Origin: an uncultured Clostridia bacterium
GTDB taxonomy: Bacteria > Bacillota > Clostridia > TANB77 > CAG-508
DNA length: 64,000 nt
Direction: 5' to 3'
NCBI GenBank assembly: GCA_934162365.1
Contig: CAKPIK010000001.1
Span: 363,191 to 427,190, forward strand
In this document: positions 7,068 to 15,720 of the stretch, piece by piece
How positions within the stretch are numbered: the stretch's first letter is position 1
Layout: every line of letters begins with the position of its first letter
Notes under the pieces: generated by a model
Databases searched by the model: none
The model's input: the letters and a program-made list of their open reading frames with translations, nothing else
What the model was told of the DNA's origin: nothing
Translations under genes and position numbers: made by a program

Positions 7068-9686
7068 ATGAATTTGTTAAATAAATTAACTATTACAAAT
7101 TTAAAATTAAACAAAAAAAGAACAATAGTTACAATCATTGGAATTATTCTTGCAACAGCACTAATAACAGCAGTGGCAGGAATGGTTACAAGTTTTAGGC
7201 AAACTTTGATTAATTGGACTATAAAAACAGATGGAAATTATCATTATAGCTTTAAGAACGTTCCAAGTGAAGAGCTAAAATATATTGAAAATAATAGAAG
7301 TATAGAAAACTATTATTTGACACAAGGTATTGGCTATGCTAAATTAAATGAAAGTAAAAATGAATATAAACCTTATTTATATGTGATGTCATATAACAAT
7401 GGGGCATTAAAAAATGCACCAATTGACCTAGTGGAGGGAAGATTACCACAAAATGAAAATGAACTTGTAATATCAGAACATATTATTACTAATGGAAAAG
7501 TAAATTATAAAATAGGACAAAAAATTTCTTTAGAAATGGGAGAAAGATTAAGTGAAAATTCAAAATTAGATCAGCAGAATCCATATAATAAAGATGAGGA
7601 AGAATTTAATTTTAAATTTAATAAAACGTATGAAATAGTTGGAATAATGCAAAGACAAAAAAATAATGTTGAACCATATTCTGCACCTGGATATACTGTA
7701 ATTACATATCTTGATGATAGTAATATTAAAGAAAATACAAATATATATGTGTTACTTAATAAAAATAAATTAAAAGACAGATATAAGGTATTTGCTGATA
7801 TTTTAAATATTCCAGAAGATTTAGCAGAAAAAAATGTAAAAGGTACAATAACCATAGAAAAATTTGATAAGCTAAATGAAACTGCTAAGTATAAATTTGA
7901 AATTAATAAAGATTTGCTAAGATTTCAAGCTTTAGAATTTGGAGATTCAATTTTAAGTACGTTATATGCATTAAGTATAATAATTATTTCGATAATTATT
8001 GTAACAAGTGTATTTTGTATACGAAATAGTTTTGCAATATCTATAACAGAAAAAATGAAGCAATATGGAATGCTTGCATCTGTTGGTGCAACATCAAAAC
8101 AAATAAAGAAAAACGTATTTTATGAAGCATTAATATTATCTGTTATTGCTATACCAATAGGCGTACTTTGTGGAATGCTTGCTGTATTTATAGTATTAAA
8201 AGTAATAAGTGCAATATTGGCAGAATCATTAAACGGAATGATATTTGTGTACAGTATTCCATGGGCAGCAATAGGCATTTCAGTAATACTAGCGATGATT
8301 ACAATATTCTTATCAGCTAGAAAATCTGCAAAAAGAGCAGCTAAAGTTTCTCCAATTGAAGCAATAAGATCAAATGAAGATATTAAAGTAAAATCTAAAA
8401 AACTTAGATCTCCAAAGATTATTAAGAAGATATTTGGAGTTGGTGGAGATATTGCATATAAAAATCTAAAAAGAAATAAGAAAAAATATAGAACAACGGT
8501 TATTTCAATAGTTGTAAGTGTTGCAATATTTATACCAACATCAACATTTATTAATTATGCATTTAAAACTTCATCAATGTATTATCAATATGGAGAAGCA
8601 AGGTATAATTTAGTGGTAAGAGTTCAAAAACAAAACCAAGCAGATAATGAAAGTATAAACAAAATAATTGAACTAGATGGTATAAAAGAGTATTCAATAC
8701 AAAGATCAGTAATCGCTAGTGTAGATATTAAAGATGTAAAATATTCAAGTATGGGAAGAGAATATATAGGAAAATTTGAAGAAGAGGGAGGATCAACTAC
8801 TACAAACTTTAGTATTTATTCAGTTGACAAAGAAGAATATAATAGATACATAAGTAAACTTGGATTAAAATATGATGATGTAAAAGACAAAGCAATATTA
8901 ATAAATAGTGCAATAACCTATGTTGAAAATGATAAGGGAAAATATATAAATACAAAATTTGAACCATATGAATATAAAGTAGGAGATATAATAAAAGTAA
9001 AATTAGTAGGAGATGGCATAGAAGATAAAAATACTCAAATTGAAATAGCTAAAACAACAGACAAAGTTCCAATGGGATTTGAGGGTAGAACAAGTAATGG
9101 GTATCTTATAGTAAGCAATGAATGGATTGAGCAAAATAGTAATTATCTACTGAATGGAATCGAGCTTTATATAAATTGTAATAATTCAGATGTATTAGAA
9201 GAAAATATAAGAAAGATAGATAAAAATCTTAATATAATTAATATAGATTCATCTATAAGAGAACAAAAAGCAATGTGGATAGTAATTGCAATATTCCTTT
9301 ATGGATTTATAACAGTAATTTCATTAATTGGCGTTACAAATATATTTAATACAATAACAACAAATATGAACTTACGAAGTAAGGAATTTGCAAACTTAAA
9401 ATCTATTGGAATGACAACTAAAGAATTTAATAGAATGATAAGATTAGAAAGTATATTTTATGGAACTAAATCATTATTAATAGGAATACCAATTGGAACA
9501 TTATTGTCTTATTTAATGTTTAAAGCCTTTGGAGAAAGTGTAGACTTTGGATTTATATTCCCAGTAAGCGGAGTATCAATTTCAATAATAGCCGTATTTG
9601 TATTGATAATAAGCATAATGAAATATTCATTAAATAAAATAAACAAACAAAATATAATTGAAACTATAAGAAAAGATAATATATAA
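7068..9686 (+). CDS. FtsX-like ABC transporter permease with two extracellular domains
   Basis: 872 residues. Hydrophobic segments lie near 20-42, 295-315, 345-375, 395-415, 475-500, 745-765, 800-820 and 835-858, giving eight membrane helices in two repeats of the FtsX fold. A large extracellular domain sits between helices 1 and 2 (about 250 residues) and another between 5 and 6 (about 245 residues). Classical BceB has ten helices and one large loop, so this is a different duplicated-FtsX architecture. It works with the ATPase upstream. Its substrate is unknown; antimicrobial-peptide handling is inferred from the two-component context. Confidence 0.9.
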   Translation: MNLLNKLTITNLKLNKKRTIVTIIGIILATALITAVAGMVTSFRQTLINWTIKTDGNYHYSFKNVPSEELKYIENNRSIENYYLTQGIGYAKLNESKNEYKPYLYVMSYNNGALKNAPIDLVEGRLPQNENELVISEHIITNGKVNYKIGQKISLEMGERLSENSKLDQQNPYNKDEEEFNFKFNKTYEIVGIMQRQKNNVEPYSAPGYTVITYLDDSNIKENTNIYVLLNKNKLKDRYKVFADILNIPEDLAEKNVKGTITIEKFDKLNETAKYKFEINKDLLRFQALEFGDSILSTLYALSIIIISIIIVTSVFCIRNSFAISITEKMKQYGMLASVGATSKQIKKNVFYEALILSVIAIPIGVLCGMLAVFIVLKVISAILAESLNGMIFVYSIPWAAIGISVILAMITIFLSARKSAKRAAKVSPIEAIRSNEDIKVKSKKLRSPKIIKKIFGVGGDIAYKNLKRNKKKYRTTVISIVVSVAIFIPTSTFINYAFKTSSMYYQYGEARYNLVVRVQKQNQADNESINKIIELDGIKEYSIQRSVIASVDIKDVKYSSMGREYIGKFEEEGGSTTTNFSIYSVDKEEYNRYISKLGLKYDDVKDKAILINSAITYVENDKGKYINTKFEPYEYKVGDIIKVKLVGDGIEDKNTQIEIAKTTDKVPMGFEGRTSNGYLIVSNEWIEQNSNYLLNGIELYINCNNSDVLEENIRKIDKNLNIINIDSSIREQKAMWIVIAIFLYGFITVISLIGVTNIFNTITTNMNLRSKEFANLKSIGMTTKEFNRMIRLESIFYGTKSLLIGIPIGTLLSYLMFKAFGESVDFGFIFPVSGVSISIIAVFVLIISIMKYSLNKINKQNIIETIRKDNI

Positions 9687-9703
9687 AGATATGTGAATAG
9701 TAT

Positions 9704-9736
9704 AAAGGATAGGCACAGCCTATCCTTTGTGTTTTT
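9704..9736 (+). terminator. Terminator of the ABC operon
   Basis: AAAGGATAGGC and GCCTATCCTTT form an eleven-pair perfect stem with a three-base loop, followed by GTGTTTTT. Confidence 0.9.
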
Positions 9737-9753
9737 GGTAGAGATTATTTGTC

Positions 9754-9781
9754 ACAATAATATGTTTTTCGACATAGTATA
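9754..9781 (+). promoter_or_regulatory. Putative SigK/SigE-type sporulation promoter of yabG
   Basis: AC (9754-9755), then 17 nt, then CATAGTATA (9773-9781) matches the B. subtilis SigK consensus (AC, CATANNNTA). It lies 30 nt before the yabG start, fitting late mother-cell expression of the spore-coat protease. Confidence 0.5.
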
Positions 9782-9810
9782 TATAAGCCTAGATTAATAG
9801 AGGTGGTACT

Positions 9811-10637
9811 ATGGAAAAAATAAAAAAACGGAGATATTGTTGCGAGAAAATCTCATGGATTTGATATATTATTCACAGTAGAAAAAATTATTAGAAGTAC
9901 TAATGGTATGCAGATAGCTATTTTAAAAGGAATAACAGTTAGAATTGTAGCAGATGCATATTTAAATGATCTTGTTGTAATTGGTGAAGAAGAAGCTGAT
10001 AATTGTTTAAGAAGTTTGGATACTCAAATTGAAAAAAGAGTAAATACTTTTCTAAAGCAATATAATCAAATAAAACATAAAGATAGAAAAATAGAGAGTG
10101 GGAAGGCAGGGCTTATTCTACATTTGGACGGAGATAAACTTTATTCTGAAAAAACAAGTAGATATTATAAAAAAATGGGACTTGATGCCATAGTTTTAAA
10201 TATTCCAGAAGTAAAACAACCTATGCTTGTAAAAGGGTATTTAGAAAAATACAAACCTGATGTTTTAGTATTAACTCGGACATGATGGAATGATTAAAAG
10301 TGGTACTAAATATGGAGATTTATCTAATTATAGAAATTCAAAATATTTTGTAAAAGCAGTTTTAGAAGCAAGAAAAATTAATCCGTCAAGTAATAAACTC
10401 GCCATATTTGCAGGAGCATGTCAAAGTTTTTTTGAAGCAATAATGGCAGCAGGAGCTAATTTTGCTTCATCTCCTGGAAGGATATTAATAGATTTTATGG
10501 ATCCACTTATTGTTGCGGAAAAAATAGCCATTACAGAAAGAAGTAAGTTTGTAACAATAAATGATATTGTGAAAGATTTACGAGATGGCAGAAAAAGCAT
10601 AGATGGTAGCGGAGTGATGGGAAAAAAAGCCTTGTAA
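9811..10637 (+). CDS. yabG: YabG sporulation protease, full length only with two +1 shifts at CGG codons
   Basis: YabG is a sporulation cysteine protease that processes spore-coat and cortex proteins. The start at 9811 follows AGGTGG. The zero frame meets CGG at 9829-9831; skipping C yields KKGDIVARKS, the expected family N-terminus. The middle frame runs to LVLT and meets CGG at 10277-10279; skipping C gives TGHDG and continues to 10637. The joined protein has 274 residues, near the family length. Predicted catalytic His157 (TGHD) and Cys203 (GACQS) are 46 residues apart, the spacing I recall for H161/C207 of the C. difficile enzyme. Without shifting, the products are 17 residues or truncated before the active site. 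Programmed shifting, decay or sequence error are the options. Confidence 0.85.
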
Positions 10638-10742
10638 TATAATTGTAATATTTCTGTAACACAAAAGTAAAATTAGATAATAAAAAGCTCGAAAAAGTAT
10701 TGAAATACAGTATTACAGCGTTTTATGTAGAATAATGTTATT

Positions 10743-10771
10743 TTGACTTTTTATGTAGATAATGATATAAT
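10743..10771 (+). promoter_or_regulatory. SigA promoter of veg
   Basis: TTGACT (10743-10748), a 17-nt spacer and TATAAT (10766-10771) form a strong vegetative promoter. This fits veg, whose B. subtilis promoter is also strong. Confidence 0.8.
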
Positions 10772-10801
10772 GTGACCATCTTAAAAAAGTAGGTGGTCAA
10801 A

Positions 10802-11095
10802 ATGATATTGCCAAATGATATCACAAATTTAAAAACTGATATTACGGACAAAATTGGACAAAAGATAATAGTTAAAGGAGCACTTGGAAGAAGCAAATTT
10901 TTTGAGAAAGAAGCCACAATAGAAAAAACATATCCTAACTTATTTATAGTGAAATATGATGACGAAGAAAGAAACGTTACATATAGCTATAAAGATGTTT
11001 TGACTAGAACTGTTGAAGTTGAAGTTTATGACGGTGAGGGATATAGCCCTTTAATTCCACCACCTGTGGAAACAAAGAAAATAAAAAATTTTTAA
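10802..11095 (+). CDS. veg: Veg family protein
   Basis: 97 residues from the ATG at 10802, chosen because AGGTGG (10791-10796) sits six bases upstream; the GTG at 10793 lies inside that ribosome site. The sequence matches the Veg/DUF1021 family, small beta-rich proteins (here with IGQKIIVKGALGRSK and ATIEKTYPNLFIVKY). In B. subtilis Veg is abundant and has been linked to biofilm gene control; the biochemical role is unclear. Next to yabG as in many Firmicutes, with its own promoter and terminator. Confidence 0.88.
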   Translation: MILPNDITNLKTDITDKIGQKIIVKGALGRSKFFEKEATIEKTYPNLFIVKYDDEERNVTYSYKDVLTRTVEVEVYDGEGYSPLIPPPVETKKIKNF

Positions 11096-11158
11096 CAGTA
11101 TAAAATAATTTATAGGATGAAAGTAATAATAAATATACAAAAGAAAAGATTCTTTGAG

Positions 11159-11200
11159 AAAAGAACCCAAAATGTTTAATGTTTTTGGTTCTTTTTTTTT
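11159..11200 (+). terminator. Terminator of veg
   Basis: AAAAGAACC and GGTTCTTTT form the stem, extended by inner A-T pairs, and a run of nine T follows. Confidence 0.85.
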
Positions 11201-11248
11201 ATTTATTTAATATATTTTACTAAATATATTAAATATAAGGAGGTTATT

Positions 11249-12802
11249 ATGGAAGTAGAAGCAACAAGACAAACTATAACAGTAAATAAACTAATAAGTT
11301 CAAAAAAAGAATTTATAACAATTGAAGGAGACACAATAGTTCCTGATGTAAAACCAGATATATTAAATACAATAGACACAGCTGGAAATGTATGTATATA
11401 CAAAAAAGAAGTATTAGATGGAAAAGTAAGATTTGACGGTAGTATAAACTTAAATATAGTATATTTAGCTGATAGTGACAATGAATTTACAAGAGGATTG
11501 ACTACCACTTTAGATTTTACTCAGATGATTGAAGTTGAAAATTGCAAAGCAGGAATGAGTGTAAGAAGCAATATATCTATAAAGGATATAGATTGCAAGG
11601 TTTTAAACGGAAGAAAGATTAATACTAAAGTAATGTTAGAAGTAGATGTAAAAATATATTCAAATGAAGAAGCTCAAATTTTAAAACAAATTGATAATAT
11701 TGAGGAGATTCAAACGCTAAATTCAAGTATGCAAATAAATAATTTAGTAGGAGAAGCAACTTGTAAGGCAAGTGCAAAAGATAATATTTCATATGATGCG
11801 GATGATAATTTGGCTGAAATATTAAAAACAGAAGTAAAAGTTATAAATAGTGAAATGAAGGTAAGTTATAATAAAATATTATTAAAAGCTGATGCAAATG
11901 TGAAAATTATGTATTTAACAGAGAATGGTGATATAAAAATTATTTCATCTAACATACCTATTATGGGATTTGCAGATATAAATGATGTTTCAGAAAACAA
12001 TATATTAAGTTGTAATTATGAAATGAAAAACATGATTATAAAACCTAATTCTACAGACCAACATTCAATATATGTTGAAATTGAATTTGAAATTAGTTGC
12101 GATGCTGTTGATACGATTGATATTAATTTAATACAAGATATGTATTGTCCTTGTATGAATTTGAAGTATAACCAAAAAGAAATTGCTACAATAACTAATA
12201 AACAAATAAGTAAGAATACTTTTAATATAAGAGAAAAAATATCAGTACCTGAGATTTCAAATAACAAAATATATGATGTTGAAATTATGCCAGATATAAC
12301 TAATACTAATATACTAAATGGAAGAATTGTATATGAAGGCGAAGTAAAATTAAATTTTATATTTTCATCAGAAGCTAACACTAGAATTGACACCAAAAGA
12401 TATGTTTTACCATTTACATATAATTTAGACAACAATGATATTGAAGCTAATAAGATTGTTAATACAAAAGTAGATTGTACAAATAATGAATTTGTTATAA
12501 CAACAGATGGAATGATAGAATGTAAAATAGATTTAATGTTTGAATTAGAAACGTATAATAATACAAATATCAATATAATGGATGAAATAAATGTAGAAGA
12601 TGAAAATATTAATCCTGGACCTAGCATGATAATACATATAGTAAAACAAGGAGACACATTGTGGAAAATAGCAAAACAACATAATACAACAGTTCAAGAT
12701 ATTATAAGTGTAAATAAAATTGATGATCCTAATAATCTTAGTATAGGTCAAAAGTTATTTATACCGCGCTTTAGTAGAACTAAAATAGGAAATATTGCAT
12801 AA
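11249..12802 (+). CDS. sipL: SipL-like DUF3794 and LysM spore morphogenesis protein
   Basis: 517 residues. Repeated DUF3794-type beta domains fill about 1-450 (VPDVKPDILNTIDTAGNV is typical). A C-terminal LysM domain (about 463-510, VKQGDTLWKIAKQHN to LSIGQKLFIP) would bind peptidoglycan-like glycans or SpoIVA. This is the architecture of C. difficile SipL, which partners SpoIVA in anchoring the spore coat. The yabG-veg neighbourhood supports a sporulation role. AAGGAGG precedes the ATG. Other DUF3794 coat proteins share the N-terminal domain, so the exact orthologue is a strong inference rather than proof. Confidence 0.82.
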   Translation: MEVEATRQTITVNKLISSKKEFITIEGDTIVPDVKPDILNTIDTAGNVCIYKKEVLDGKVRFDGSINLNIVYLADSDNEFTRGLTTTLDFTQMIEVENCKAGMSVRSNISIKDIDCKVLNGRKINTKVMLEVDVKIYSNEEAQILKQIDNIEEIQTLNSSMQINNLVGEATCKASAKDNISYDADDNLAEILKTEVKVINSEMKVSYNKILLKADANVKIMYLTENGDIKIISSNIPIMGFADINDVSENNILSCNYEMKNMIIKPNSTDQHSIYVEIEFEISCDAVDTIDINLIQDMYCPCMNLKYNQKEIATITNKQISKNTFNIREKISVPEISNNKIYDVEIMPDITNTNILNGRIVYEGEVKLNFIFSSEANTRIDTKRYVLPFTYNLDNNDIEANKIVNTKVDCTNNEFVITTDGMIECKIDLMFELETYNNTNINIMDEINVEDENINPGPSMIIHIVKQGDTLWKIAKQHNTTVQDIISVNKIDDPNNLSIGQKLFIPRFSRTKIGNIA

Positions 12803-12807
12803 CATGT

Positions 12808-12836
12808 AAAGAGCAAACAATTAAGTTTGCTCTTTT
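12808..12836 (+). terminator. Terminator after the sipL-like gene
   Basis: AAAGAGCAAAC and GTTTGCTCTTT form a perfect eleven-pair stem with a short loop and a brief T tail. Confidence 0.75.
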
Positions 12837-12869
12837 AAATAATATAAAATTTCTCATTAGGAGGAAAAT

Positions 12870-13583
12870 ATGTCGTTAATATACTCAAGACCAAGGCTAA
12901 AATTGCCGCGATTATATATATATAATTCTAATAGAAATAACAGTAATAATAAAAATAAAAAAGCTGTTATTATAACTATATTAATAATGATATTAATTTC
13001 ATACATAGTATTAAAGTCTGTAACCCCAATATTTAACGACGTGTGTATAGATAAAGCTAAAAGTGTAGCTACAATTGTTACTAATGAAGAAATAGGTAAA
13101 GCAATAGAAGGGTATAAATATTCGGATTTTATAATTATTCATAAAGATGATAATGGTAATGTAATCATGTTAGAATCTAATATGGTAAATATTAATACTG
13201 TAATATCAAATGCTGCTACTAATATTCAATTACACTTTGATAATATAAAAAATGAAGATATAACAATTAGCTTAGGTAGTTTTACTGGAATTAGTATATT
13301 GGCAGGAAGAGGATACCCTGTACCAATAAGAATATCAACGGTTGGAAATGTAAAAACAGAAGTTAAAAGTGAATTTATAGAAAAAGGAATTAATCAAACA
13401 TTACATAGACTGTATTTAGATATAGAATGTGAGGTAAGTATATTAACACCATTTAATACAATAAAAAAGAAAGTTAATAATCAATTAATTATAGCTGAAA
13501 ATGTTATTGTTGGAAAGATACCAAGTGCATATTATAATTTAAGTGGAATAAGCCAAAGTGAAGCAATGGAAGTTATTGAATAA
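12870..13583 (+). CDS. yunB: Sporulation protein YunB
   Basis: 237 residues. A basic, Asn-rich N-terminus precedes one membrane helix (about 32-51), and the rest is predicted extracytoplasmic. Family-typical parts include ISLGSFTGISILAGRGYPVPIRI and the C-terminal IAENVIVGKIPSAYY. YunB is a SigE-controlled mother-cell protein required for efficient sporulation in B. subtilis; its molecular function is not known. AGGAGG lies five bases before the ATG. Its place directly after the sipL-like gene extends the sporulation cluster. Confidence 0.88.
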   Translation: MSLIYSRPRLKLPRLYIYNSNRNNSNNKNKKAVIITILIMILISYIVLKSVTPIFNDVCIDKAKSVATIVTNEEIGKAIEGYKYSDFIIIHKDDNGNVIMLESNMVNINTVISNAATNIQLHFDNIKNEDITISLGSFTGISILAGRGYPVPIRISTVGNVKTEVKSEFIEKGINQTLHRLYLDIECEVSILTPFNTIKKKVNNQLIIAENVIVGKIPSAYYNLSGISQSEAMEVIE

Positions 13584-13719
13584 AAAATTGTCAAAAAATA
13601 AAAATATTTCAATAAAAAGTATTGACATTTTGGAAAATATATATTAAACTGGGTTCATAAAAAATAGGGAAAAGAAAAAATATGGGGAGCTAAAATCTTT
13701 AAGAAAGGAGGTTCCCAGT

Positions 13720-14421
13720 ATGAATGATTTAGAACAAAAAGTTGATAAAATTCTTGAGAAGCAAGACATAATACAAAAAAGTATGCTTAATATTCAGAAT
13801 AACGAAATTGGCATAATAGCAACTCAAAAAGATATGTTGACTACGCAATTTGAAATGCAACAAGATATAAATAAAATGCATCAAAATGTAAAACAAATGC
13901 AAGAAAACATATCTGGAATTCAAGAAAATATTGTTAAAATGAAACAAGACATAAACAGATTAGACAATAAGATTGATACAAAATATGAAGAATTAAACAA
14001 TAAGATGGATGCACAATATGAAGAATTAAACAATAAGATGGATGCACAATATGAAGAATTAAACAACAAAATGGATGCACAATATGAAGAATTAAACAAT
14101 AAAATGGATGCACAATATGAAGAATTAAACAACAAAATGGATGCACAATATGAAAAATTAAACAACAAAATGGATGCACAATATGAAGAATTAAATAACA
14201 AGATAGATGAACAATATGCAAAACTAGATAATAAAATAGATACTCAGTATGAAAAATTAAACAACAAAATTGATACTCAATATAATAGAATTGATAAAAA
14301 GTTAGATGCCAACATATACGATATTTCTGAGATGTTTCAAGACTTATATAAACATATTGGCGTACATAATAGTAAAAGTAGCAATAATAAAACTAATTTT
14401 AAGCTACTAAAAAGAAATTAA
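13720..14421 (+). CDS. Coiled-coil protein with eleven-residue tandem repeats
   Basis: 233 residues, almost entirely helical and charged. From about residue 82 to 190 it is built of consecutive 11-residue units of the pattern NNKMDAQYEEL. Six are nearly identical, with more divergent copies on either side. Hendecad repeats form long parallel coiled coils, as in fibre-like or scaffold proteins. The start at 13720 has AAAGGAGG upstream. There is no signal peptide or membrane segment. The family is unknown to me; related repeat proteins occur in phage-like and structural contexts. It has its own terminator. The gene sits between yunB and the L,D-transpeptidase but no functional link is shown. 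Confidence 0.75.
   Translation: MNDLEQKVDKILEKQDIIQKSMLNIQNNEIGIIATQKDMLTTQFEMQQDINKMHQNVKQMQENISGIQENIVKMKQDINRLDNKIDTKYEELNNKMDAQYEELNNKMDAQYEELNNKMDAQYEELNNKMDAQYEELNNKMDAQYEKLNNKMDAQYEELNNKIDEQYAKLDNKIDTQYEKLNNKIDTQYNRIDKKLDANIYDISEMFQDLYKHIGVHNSKSSNNKTNFKLLKRN
13963..14300 (+). repeat. 33-bp tandem repeat array inside the coiled-coil gene
   Basis: About ten consecutive 33-bp units code for hendecads. The central six share GATGGATGCACAATATGAA-like cores with only synonymous or single changes. Near identity at the DNA level predicts copy-number change by slippage or recombination without loss of frame. Confidence 0.85.
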
Positions 14422-14473
14422 AATTGGAAGTATACTTCAAGGTATGTTTTACTACCTAAATTATATAACCCTA

Positions 14474-14507
14474 AAAATACTTATTAAGCGCTTAATAAGT
14501 ATTTTTT
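14474..14507 (+). terminator. Palindromic terminator after the coiled-coil gene
   Basis: AAATACTTATTAAGC and GCTTAATAAGTATTT form an uninterrupted palindrome followed by T residues. Confidence 0.85.
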
Positions 14508-14520
14508 AAATTAACAATTA

Positions 14521-14548
14521 TTGACACATATTTACATTATGGTATAAT
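14521..14548 (+). promoter_or_regulatory. SigA promoter of the L,D-transpeptidase gene
   Basis: TTGACA (14521-14526), a 16-nt spacer and TATAAT (14543-14548). It supports a start site upstream of the CGG junction rather than the internal ATG at 14668. Confidence 0.75.
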
Positions 14549-14582
14549 TAAACAGTAAAAATTAAATAAATGGTGAAAATAA

Positions 14583-15534
14583 ATGGAAGAACAAAAGAAA
14601 GAAAAGTCTAAAACGCGGAATAAAAGTATTTTCAGTAATAATTGTATTAGTTGGTTTTATATTAATAATGGCATACTTGCTTATAGATCAAAAAAATAAT
14701 ATCGAATTTAAATTATTAGGTAATAGTAATATAGTTATAGAAGCTGGAAATGAATATATAGATGCAGGGTTTATTGCTAAAACTAAAAATAGAAGTTTAA
14801 ATAATAAAGTTAATATATTAACAAATGTTAATACAAATGTGCTTGGAAATTATGTTATTAAATATAACTTGAATATTAATTATTTGGGAGTTAATCAAAC
14901 CTTATATAGAAATGTAAAAGTTGTAGATACAACGGCACCTATTTTAAAAATAGATAGTGAAGAACAAGTTGAAATATATGCAGATGATAACTATTCACTA
15001 CCAACATATACGGCAATGGATAATTATGATGGAGATATAACTAATAAAGTACAGATTGAATCTAATCTGAATACAAAAGAAGCAGGAACATATGAAATTA
15101 ATTATTCTGTAAGTGACACAAGTGGAAATACAACAAAAGATACAATTACAGTAAAGGTAAAAAAGAAGAAAAATCCATATATTATTGTTTCTATTTCTAA
15201 ACAAACATTAGAGTATTATGAATATGATAAATTAGTGCTATTTTCAAATATTGTAACAGGAATAGATGGAAAAACACCAACTGGAACATTTAAAGTTTTA
15301 AACAAAGCAACAGATATAATATTGAGAGGAGCAGATTATGCAAGCTTTGTAAATTACTGGATAGCATTTAAAGGACATTCTTTTGGATTTCATGATGCAT
15401 CATGGAGAAGTAAATTTGGAGAAACAATATATAAAACAAATGGAAGTCATGGATGCATAAATATGCCATACAGCAAGGTAAAACAATTATATAATATAGT
15501 TTCAATTGGGACTCCCGTATATATAAAAAAATAA
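14583..15534 (+). CDS. Membrane-anchored L,D-transpeptidase, +1 shift at a CGG codon
   Basis: From ATG 14583 the frame reads 11 codons and meets CGG at 14616-14618. Skipping C gives SKTGIKVFSV and joins the long frame, producing 316 residues. Only the joined form has a complete membrane anchor (about 14-37); the zero frame ends after 38 codons, and the internal ATG at 14668 cuts into the helix and has no ribosome site. Two Ig-like modules follow (the second DUF5011-like, with DNYDGDITNKV). A YkuD catalytic domain ends with GSHGCINMP holding the nucleophile Cys. Such enzymes make 3-3 cross-links in peptidoglycan outside the cell. The shift may be programmed; alternatively it is an error or inactivating mutation. 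Confidence 0.85.
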
Positions 15535-15549
15535 AAATAAGCTTAGATT

Positions 15550-15582
15550 AAAAGGTAAGAAAAAGAAAATCTTACCTTTTTT
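15550..15582 (+). terminator. Terminator after the L,D-transpeptidase gene
   Basis: AAAAGGTAAGA and TCTTACCTTTT form an eleven-pair stem, followed by T residues. Confidence 0.85.
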
Positions 15583-15602
15583 AGATTTTTTAGCAAAAGA
15601 AC

Positions 15603-15667
15603 TTGACAAGTGCTAAAAATGATGTATAATAATATATGTGTTAGCAAATAATACTAAAGAGTGCTAA
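15603..15667 (+). promoter_or_regulatory. hrcA operon promoter with degenerate CIRCE operator
   Basis: TTGACA (15603-15608), 16 nt, TATAAT (15625-15630). Downstream, TTAGCAAAT-N9-GAGTGCTAA (15641-15667) matches CIRCE (TTAGCACTC-N9-GAGTGCTAA) perfectly in the right arm; the inner three bases of the left arm differ. HrcA repressor would bind here, giving autoregulation of the hrcA-grpE-dnaK-dnaJ operon. Confidence 0.88.
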
Positions 15668-15720
15668 CAAGGTTTGAAAAATCCAAACTTATAAAATCAA
15701 CATTGAGAGAGGAATAAAAA

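Noticed and set aside
10277..10290. Treating the two later yabG parts as separate genes
   Set aside because: No ribosome site or promoter for the third part at 10290, and the joined sequence restores the continuous conserved motif TGHDG.
13963..14300. CRISPR or regulatory tandem repeats
   Set aside because: The 33-bp units are in frame in a credible coding sequence and encode hendecads; the long antisense frames here are by-products of the repeat.
9829..14618. CGG simply reassigned to another amino acid
   Set aside because: At all four sites one base must be skipped to restore the frame; reading CGG as any single residue leaves the genes truncated.
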